A DNA stretch of 11,792 nucleotides from positions 1 through 11,792 of the forward strand of contig CAYVWB010000105.1 in the NCBI GenBank assembly GCA_964455395.1. Direction: 5' to 3'. Origin of the DNA: CAYVWB01 sp964455395. GTDB lineage: Bacteria; Desulfobacterota; Desulfovibrionia; Desulfovibrionales; Desulfovibrionaceae. Below, piece by piece: positions 6,577 through 11,792 of the stretch; position 1 is the first letter of the stretch; every line of letters begins with the position of its first letter. A program made the position numbers and the translations under genes. Under the pieces are notes generated by a model. It made no database searches, was not told the origin of the DNA, and saw nothing but the letters and a program-made list of their open reading frames with translations.

Positions 6577-8058
6577 TCACCTTCGTTCTTGTTGCAACGC
6601 TTTGAACAGCGCGACAAGCAACAGCAATACGATGTACACGAATGGATTGGCGGACAACGCAATGATCGAACGGACGGCGCTGATGCTTTCGGTGATGATC
6701 ATCACCAGTCCCAACGCGCTGAGAATGGCGCCCCATATTATCTTGATGTTGGTTCGGGGGGTCTGGTCGCCCTTGGAGGAAAACATCGAAAGGACGTACG
6801 TGGCGCTCACGACGCTGGTCACGATGAAGAGCATCGCTGCGGCGATGGCGGCGATGGACGTCAGCAGGGGGAGGGGCAGGGTGTCCAGCAGCAGGAACGT
6901 CGCCGCGTCGATATCTCGGGTGATCGATGCGGCGTCCACCGCGCCGTGGTGGCTCTGATAAAAGGCCGCGCCCCCCAGGATGCCGAACCAGGCGAGGGAA
7001 AAACCCGTGGGCATCAGCAACACGCCGGTGAGGAATTCCCGGATGGTTCGCCCCTTGGAAATGCGCGCGATGAACACGCCCACGAAGGGCGCCCACGCAA
7101 GCCACCAGGCCATGTAGTTCAAGGTCCATTCGGAATGCCACCGCGCCACTTCCTCGTCCCAGAAGGAGAAGGTGGCGAAGCTGGTGACCAGCAATTTGTC
7201 CAGGTAGACGCCCAGGGTTCCGACCACCGAGTTCATGAGAAAGCCTGTCGGTCCCGTGAGCACGATGAAGAGCAGCAACCCGACCGTGATGCAGATGGCT
7301 AGGTTGGAAAGTTTCGCCATGCCCTCGCCCAGTTCACGCATGAGTGGTATGAAATACGCCGCGCAAAGCACGGCGAAGATGCCCAACGCAAGCGGCAGGC
7401 CTGGATCCTCGACGCCCAGCAGCCGCACTATCCCGCTCTTGACCTGAAACACCCCCATGGCCACGGAGCCGGCCAAGCCGATGGCGATGGCGTAGATCGC
7501 CAGGACGTCCACCAGCCATCCCACCGCCTTGGGCCAGCCCGTCTCGCCGAAGACCGCCCGGATCGGCGTGCTGAGCATCTGCGGTCGGCCCAACCGGAAG
7601 CCGAAGTACGCGATAACCAGCCCCACCAGTCCGTAGATGGCCCATGCGTGCAGTCCCCAGTTGAAAATGGTGACGAACAGCGCGAGGGAAGCGGCCTGGC
7701 TTGAGGGGACGTGCTGGGAGATGATCTCGAAATGCGCGACAGGTTCGGCGACGCCGTAGAACAGCAGCCCAACGCCCATGCCGGCCGCGAACATCATCGT
7801 CAGCCAGCTGAACGTGGAGAACTCCGGGCTGACACCGTCCGCCCCCAGCCGACTCCGGCCTCGGGAAGAGACCGCCAGAGCGACGCAGGCGGCAAGCAAC
7901 GACGTGGCCGTGAGCATCACGAACCAGCCGCGGCTCTTGAATATGGTGAAGACGATCCGGTCGGCCAGAGCCGCCATGCCTTGGGGGTCCACGACGCCCC
8001 AGACCACCACGAAGGCCGTCAACCCCATGGCCGCAAGAAACACCGAGTTGCGAAACAT
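6577..8058 (-). CDS. BCCT family betaine/choline/carnitine-type transporter
   Basis: Secondary transporter for quaternary-ammonium compounds such as glycine betaine, in the inner membrane; 493 residues and about 12 spans. The glycine motif GMGVG (93-97) is followed by YGVAEP. The TM4 aromatic set W134, W139 and Y142 (NWGLHAWAIY) matches BetP W189, W194 and Y197. The family signature in TM8 is intact: AWWLAWAPFVGVFIARISKG from A317, with W318, W319 and W322, then GRTIREF. Both termini are short, like OpuD or CaiT, so the long osmosensing tails of BetP are absent. The ATG at 8058 follows an AGGGGGGGTG ribosome binding site; an in-frame GTG at 8127 would add 23 non-hydrophobic residues and is less likely. 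It is separated from the upstream pump by a terminator and shares its transcript with the 31-residue gene. Exact substrate is unknown. Confidence 0.95.
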   Translation of the reverse strand: MFRNSVFLAAMGLTAFVVVWGVVDPQGMAALADRIVFTIFKSRGWFVMLTATSLLAACVALAVSSRGRSRLGADGVSPEFSTFSWLTMMFAAGMGVGLLFYGVAEPVAHFEIISQHVPSSQAASLALFVTIFNWGLHAWAIYGLVGLVIAYFGFRLGRPQMLSTPIRAVFGETGWPKAVGWLVDVLAIYAIAIGLAGSVAMGVFQVKSGIVRLLGVEDPGLPLALGIFAVLCAAYFIPLMRELGEGMAKLSNLAICITVGLLLFIVLTGPTGFLMNSVVGTLGVYLDKLLVTSFATFSFWDEEVARWHSEWTLNYMAWWLAWAPFVGVFIARISKGRTIREFLTGVLLMPTGFSLAWFGILGGAAFYQSHHGAVDAASITRDIDAATFLLLDTLPLPLLTSIAAIAAAMLFIVTSVVSATYVLSMFSSKGDQTPRTNIKIIWGAILSALGLVMIITESISAVRSIIALSANPFVYIVLLLLVALFKALQQERR

Positions 8059-8180
8059 CGTCACCCCCCCTTGCACGAACTTCCGTCTCGATGCGCCGGT
8101 CGGCGCCCGCCTTGGTGCATGGTCCACGCAACGCCGTCCTCCGGACCCGTTGACACGCGGCGCGCAGGCCCCGGCGTGCC

Positions 8181-8221
8181 GTCATCCCCCGTGAAGGCCC
8201 GTCGTCATCCCCCGTGAAGGC
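8181..8221. repeat. Two-copy 23-bp tandem repeat upstream of the BCCT gene
   Basis: An 18-base core GTCATCCCCCGTGAAGGC is present exactly twice, at 8181-8198 and 8204-8221, with a 23-base period. It lies 120-160 bases before the BCCT start and is followed at 8225-8242 by a 7-bp hairpin with a 4-nt loop. The core looks like one arm of the common dispersed bacterial repeat of the form GTCATCCCCGCGAAGGCGGGGAT. It could therefore be a degenerate REP-like element or a paired regulator site. Confidence 0.6.
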
Positions 8222-8334
8222 GTGCAGCCGCCAGGGCGGCTGAAGCGGCGCAGGGCGCGTTTCCGGACTTCGTATCAACACCCGTACTGCGACGAAGGTC
8301 GCCACGGTGGAAGCCTTGTACGACTTTGCCACAC

Positions 8335-8368
8335 AAAAAACTGGACGGTAACCCGGAGTCTCGTCCAG
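8335..8368 (-). terminator. Rho-independent terminator of the adaptor-RND permease unit
   Basis: On the minus strand CTGGACG (8368-8362) pairs perfectly with CGTCCAG (8347-8341) and is followed at once by six T (8340-8335). The 14-nt loop can form a further 4-bp inner stem. It ends the transcript 146 bases after the stop of the 1022-residue permease and separates it from the BCCT gene. The opposite strand has no T-run on its far side, so it acts in one direction. Confidence 0.88.
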
Positions 8369-8514
8369 CTGTCGTGGATAATTCGGGTAGGGTGGGAGGA
8401 GGTCGGATGACCGGCTTGTGTTCCGCTCGTGTGCGGCATGTCTCGCGCAATTCCGTCGATGCAGCGCCGGGGATTGTTCGCTGCAGGCGGGCGCTTGTGG
8501 AGGGCTGCGCGCGC

Positions 8515-11500
8515 TCAATCCGTCTTCGCCGCCAGATCCTTGCGCGCGATGAAGGAGTAGACCACCGGCGCAAAGACCAGGGTGATGAGCGTGGAGCTGA
8601 CGAGTCCGCCGATCACCGCGCGGGCCATGGGCGCTTGCGTCTCCCCTCCTTCGCCCAGACCGAACGCCAGGGGCGTGAGGCCGAAGACCGTGGTCAGCGC
8701 CGTCATGAGGATGGGCCGCAGTCGGCGTCGTCCCGCTTCCTCGATGGCGGGCAGCATGGCCAGGCCTTCGCGGCGGAGCTGATTGGTGTGGTCCACCAGG
8801 AGAATGGCGTTGTTCACCAGGATGCCCCCCAGCATGATGCACCCGATATAGGACTGCATGTTGAAGGTGGTGCGCGTGAGGAAGAGCATGAGGCAGACGC
8901 CCGTCAACGCCATGGGCACGGCGAACATCACCACGAAGGGATCCCGCAAGGACTCGTAAAGACACGCCATCACCATGTAGACCAGCAACAGCGCCAACAC
9001 GAACGCCAAGGCCAGCTCGGTGAAGGCTTGCTGCTGCGCTTCGTAGTCGCCGCCGAAGGTCAGGCTGAAGCCCTGGGGGGTGGGCAGGGCCTCCAGCACC
9101 TGGCGCAGGTCCGCCAGCACGGAGCCCATGTCTCGCCCGGCGATGTTCCCGGATACCTCGACCACGCGCTCCTGGTCTTCCCGTTCGATGCGGGTGGGAC
9201 CCGTGGCCGCGGCCACGGTCACCAGGTTGCGCAGCACCACGGGGTCGCCCATGGCGTTGGTCACGGTCAAGTCCAGCAGCTCGGCGAGGTCCGCGTGCTC
9301 GGCGTCCTTCAGCTTCACCAGTATGTCATACTCGTCGCCTCCGTCGCGGAAGGCTCCGGCGCGCGCTCCGGCCAGTTCGATCTGTAGGGCCCGCGCCACG
9401 TCCTCCACGTCCACGCCCATGGCCTCGGCTTTCAGGCGGTCCACATGGACCAGCTTTTCCGGGACGCCATCCTCGCGACTGATGCGCGCGTCGGTCACGC
9501 CGGGGGTCGCCTCCACAGCACGCAACACCTCGCGGCTCAAGGCTTCGGCAGTGGCCAGATCGTACCCGCGCACCAGAATTTCAAGCGTCTCCTCGTTGTC
9601 GCGGGAGACCATGCGCATGACGAAGAGCTCCTGCCTGGAGCGGGTGCGGATCTCCACGCCGGGAATATTGGCGAGCCGGGTGCGCAAGGCCGCAGCGATC
9701 TCGTGGCTGGTGCGCTCGCGTTGGTTCTGAGGTTTCAGGCTCAGGCGGATCTGTCCCTCATGGGAGCCGGAACGCCGCCAGCTGGAGCCGCCCAGCAAGG
9801 TGATGATGTTGTCCGCCTCGGGGACTTCCGCGCGGACGATGGCTTCAATGGGGCGGATGGCCTCGTCCAGAAGCGCAAGTTTCGTACCCACCTCCATCTC
9901 CGCGTAGACGCGCACCTCGCCTTCGTCCGTGGCGGGGGTCATCTCCACCCCGATGAGCGGGATAAGCGCCACACCTCCGGCGAACAGAGCCACGGCTCCC
10001 CCCACCGTGACCCAGCGCCGCCGAAGGGCCCGGCGCAGGATTTCCAGGTAGGACCGCTCCAGCCCCTGGAGAATACGCTCGATGCAGCCGGAACGTTTGA
10101 CCCCCGACGCCGTGGAAGGGATGACCGCTGCGGAGAGCATGGGCGCCAGGGTGAGCGCCGCCGCCAGCGAACACAACAGCGAGAACCCCACCACGGACGC
10201 CAGCTGCATGAACATGACGCCGGCCATACCCTGCATGAAGACCACGGGCAGGAAGACGGCGAGGGTGGTGAGCGTGGAGGCGACAATGGCCCCGGAGACC
10301 TCCTCTGCGCCGCGGATGGCGGCTTCCCGCCGCCCGAGACCGGCTTCCCGCAGCCGGTAGATGTTCTCCAGCACCACGATGGCGTTGTCGACCACCATGC
10401 CCACGCCCAACGCCAGACCCCCCAGAGTCATGATGTTCAGCGTGAAGCCCCCGAAGTAGACGAGCATGAACGTGGCCACGATGGAGATGGGAATGGCCGC
10501 CGCCACCACCAGCGTGCTCCGCGCGCTCTGCAGAAAGAAGAGCAGCACGAGCACCGCGAACGCCCCGCCCCAGAGCAACGACTGCGCCACGTTGGAGATG
10601 GCGTTTCGGATGTAGGAAGAGGTGTCGATGATGGCGCGCAGGCGCAGCTGGGGGAGGTCGCGGTTGATGCGGTCCAGCTCCTCCAGCACGCGGGAGGCCA
10701 CTTCCACGGTGTTCGCCCCGGACTGCTTGTTCACGGAGAGTCGCACCCCGGGCTCCCCGTTCACGCGTACGATCCGGGTGACGCGGCTCCACGCATCCTC
10801 GATGTCCGCGATATCGCGCAGACGCACGGGCGCGCCGTCACGGACGGCCGCCACGGTGGCGCCGATCTCCTCCAGACTGCGAAATTCGCCGGGCGTGCGG
10901 ATGGCTATCTCCATGGCGCGCGTCTCCACCACGCCGGCAGGCAAGGTGACGTTGGCCGCTTCGAGGCGCGCCACGATCTCGTCCAGGGGGATCGCCAGGG
11001 CCTGCAGGCGGTCTGCACGCAGGTTCACGTGAATCTCGCGCTCCAGGCCGCCCCAGATGTTCAACGCGGCCACGCCGGGGATGCGTTCGATGCGGTAGCG
11101 CACGTCGTGTTCCAGCAGGGTCTGCATCTGTACGGGATCGAGCCGGCTGGAGGCGCCCAGGATGAGCACGGGGGCGCTGGCCAGGTCGAACTTGCGCAGC
11201 ATGGGCCGGTCTGCTTCTTCCGGCAGGGTGGGGATGACGCGGTCCAGACGGTCGCGAAGGTCGTTGGCTGCGGCGTCCAGATCCGTCCCCCAGACGAAGG
11301 AGACGCGTACGTCGCTACGGCCCTCCACGGAGGCCGAGGACATTTCTTCCACCCCGGGCACGGCCGCCACGGCCTGTTCGATGGGCCGGGTGATGAGCGT
11401 CTCCACTTCCTGGGGGCCAGCGTTTTCGTACTCCGTGCGGATGGAGAGGGTGGGGTAGGTGATGTCCGGCATGAGGTCGATGGGCAGCCGCAGCAGGGAG

Positions 11501-11583
11501 ACTGCGCCCAGGATGACCACGATGCATGTGGCCATGCAGGTGAAGACCGGCCTGTGGACGGCGAAGCGCGCGATGCCGGCCAT
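8515..11583 (-). CDS. RND efflux permease (AcrB/HAE1 type, COG0841), complete
   Basis: Complete 1022-residue proton-driven inner-membrane pump. It begins MAGIARFAVHRPVFTCMATC, the typical short cytoplasmic start and TM1, then LRLPIDLMPDITYPTLSI entering the first periplasmic loop. TM4 holds GVGMVVDNAIVVLENI with D399 (AcrB D407) and N400 in place of D408. In TM10 the AcrB lysine K940 position is Asn in GGILVNNAILLVD (N924). RRLRPILMT (R954-T961) keeps the AcrB R971/T978 positions. The second periplasmic loop is about 545-855. The ATG lies 3 bases after the adaptor stop, with an AAGGAGGG site inside the adaptor gene. A terminator follows and no outer-membrane channel gene is next to it. It is clearly distinct from the other permease in the window. 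Substrate is unknown; alignment to AcrB is by eye. Confidence 0.97.
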   Translation of the reverse strand: MAGIARFAVHRPVFTCMATCIVVILGAVSLLRLPIDLMPDITYPTLSIRTEYENAGPQEVETLITRPIEQAVAAVPGVEEMSSASVEGRSDVRVSFVWGTDLDAAANDLRDRLDRVIPTLPEEADRPMLRKFDLASAPVLILGASSRLDPVQMQTLLEHDVRYRIERIPGVAALNIWGGLEREIHVNLRADRLQALAIPLDEIVARLEAANVTLPAGVVETRAMEIAIRTPGEFRSLEEIGATVAAVRDGAPVRLRDIADIEDAWSRVTRIVRVNGEPGVRLSVNKQSGANTVEVASRVLEELDRINRDLPQLRLRAIIDTSSYIRNAISNVAQSLLWGGAFAVLVLLFFLQSARSTLVVAAAIPISIVATFMLVYFGGFTLNIMTLGGLALGVGMVVDNAIVVLENIYRLREAGLGRREAAIRGAEEVSGAIVASTLTTLAVFLPVVFMQGMAGVMFMQLASVVGFSLLCSLAAALTLAPMLSAAVIPSTASGVKRSGCIERILQGLERSYLEILRRALRRRWVTVGGAVALFAGGVALIPLIGVEMTPATDEGEVRVYAEMEVGTKLALLDEAIRPIEAIVRAEVPEADNIITLLGGSSWRRSGSHEGQIRLSLKPQNQRERTSHEIAAALRTRLANIPGVEIRTRSRQELFVMRMVSRDNEETLEILVRGYDLATAEALSREVLRAVEATPGVTDARISREDGVPEKLVHVDRLKAEAMGVDVEDVARALQIELAGARAGAFRDGGDEYDILVKLKDAEHADLAELLDLTVTNAMGDPVVLRNLVTVAAATGPTRIEREDQERVVEVSGNIAGRDMGSVLADLRQVLEALPTPQGFSLTFGGDYEAQQQAFTELALAFVLALLLVYMVMACLYESLRDPFVVMFAVPMALTGVCLMLFLTRTTFNMQSYIGCIMLGGILVNNAILLVDHTNQLRREGLAMLPAIEEAGRRRLRPILMTALTTVFGLTPLAFGLGEGGETQAPMARAVIGGLVSSTLITLVFAPVVYSFIARKDLAAKTD

Positions 11584-11586
11584 GGC

Positions 11587-11792
11587 TCAGTCGTCCCTCC
11601 TTGCGTCCTGCGTCTCGGGAGCGGTGATGGCGCCGCCGTCCTCCAGAAGATGCTTGCCCAGGGTGACGACTCGTCCTTCCGCCAGCAGCGCGGCGGCTTC
11701 GCCTGTCACTTCCACCCAGCCATCCTCGCGGACGCCGGGCGTCACAGGCGTGAATCGGGCTGCGGTGGCGTTCTCCACGGCGAGGAAGACGC
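11587..11792 (-). CDS. RND pump periplasmic adaptor, C-terminal fragment (cut by window edge)
   Basis: The last 68 codons of a gene entering from the right edge. It reads VFLAVENATAARFTPVTPG, then GWVEVTGEAAALLAEGRVVTLG, then a short tail ending DARRDD. This is the normal end of an RND adaptor: the last strands of the membrane-proximal domain, with VFLAVE and the G-x-VVTLGKHLLEDGG pattern. An in-frame GTG at 11778 is only an internal valine codon and not a start. The stop is 3 bases before the RND permease start, and the gene end supplies that permease's ribosome binding site. They are almost certainly partners. Confidence 0.85.
   Translation of the reverse strand, partial: VFLAVENATAARFTPVTPGVREDGWVEVTGEAAALLAEGRVVTLGKHLLEDGGAITAPETQDARRDD

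Larger units (their letters stand above)
8059..8514. other. 456-base intergenic region between RND permease and BCCT genes
   Basis: Contains no gene I can support. In order from the permease end: a 7-bp inverted repeat TGCAGCG/CGCTGCA (8460-8466, 8479-8485) without a T-run; the Rho-independent terminator at 8335-8368; a 7-bp GC hairpin (8225-8231 with 8236-8242); and the 23-bp tandem repeat at 8181-8221. I looked for a promoter for the BCCT gene on the minus strand. TTGATA (8278-8273) would be a fair -35 box, but no acceptable -10 lies 16-18 bases downstream. Confidence 0.6.

Noticed and set aside
6508..7302. A plus-strand 264-codon frame opposite the BCCT gene
   Set aside because: Its composition is dominated by His, Gly, Asp and Gln, typical of the antisense of membrane-protein codons, and the BCCT frame has full family motifs.
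8059..8127. An N-terminal extension of the BCCT carrier from a GTG at 8127
   Set aside because: The extra 23 residues are polar and basic, unlike a membrane protein start, and the ATG at 8058 has its own G-rich ribosome binding site.
8181..8221. A CRISPR array suggested by the repeated 18-mer
   Set aside because: There are only two copies with a 5-base gap, far too short for spacers, and no cas gene is visible.
8460..8485. A terminator at the 7-bp inverted repeat just after the right RND permease
   Set aside because: There is no T-run on either side, and a much better terminator lies at 8335-8368.
7334..8965. A minus-strand 543-codon frame spanning the end of the RND permease, the terminator and the BCCT gene
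   Set aside because: It crosses a strong terminator and overlaps two well-supported genes in other frames; the product has no recognisable domains.
8326..9387. A plus-strand 353-codon frame across the terminator and the permease 3' end
   Set aside because: It is antisense to a clear RND permease, is rich in His/Gln/Gly, and lacks a supported start.

Overview
Every gene I can support lies on the minus strand, so the window reads right to left. The DNA is GC-rich, starts are mostly ATG behind strong AGGAGG-type ribosome binding sites, and most products are exported or membrane proteins. Tripartite RND pumps with periplasmic adaptors and a lipoprotein signal show a Gram-negative bacterium. A BCCT osmolyte carrier fits a saline or osmotically variable habitat. 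A deltaproteobacterial (Desulfovibrio-like) or other high-GC proteobacterial host is possible, but this is a weak guess from style alone.

Layout, in transcription order. (1) 11792-8335: the C-terminal end of an RND adaptor (cut by the window edge), then a complete 1022-residue RND permease 3 bases later, then a Rho-independent terminator at 8335-8368. (2) 8334-6402: a spacer with a 23-bp tandem repeat and a short hairpin, then a 493-residue BCCT carrier. A 31-residue single-span membrane protein follows, whose ribosome binding site overlaps the BCCT stop codon, and then a GC-rich hairpin. (3) 6364-1: a sigma70-like promoter with a consensus -10 box and a roughly 160-nt C-rich leader, followed by five closely packed genes. 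These are a DUF2092 periplasmic protein, a Pro/Arg-rich exported protein with a DUF6515-like C-terminus, a 178-residue exported protein of unknown function, an RND adaptor lipoprotein, and an RND permease cut by the left edge.

How the genes may work together. The last group is the most unusual: three exported proteins without a known biochemical role appear to be made from one transcript with a complete adaptor/permease pair. Spacings are 11, 76, 22 and -4 bases. This suggests a specialised envelope export system rather than a plain drug pump, with the extra proteins acting as periplasmic cargo handlers, pump accessories or envelope structural parts. The BCCT plus micro-protein pair looks like a carrier with a small regulatory subunit. 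No outer-membrane channel (TolC type), transcriptional regulator, tRNA, rRNA, insertion sequence or CRISPR array is visible.
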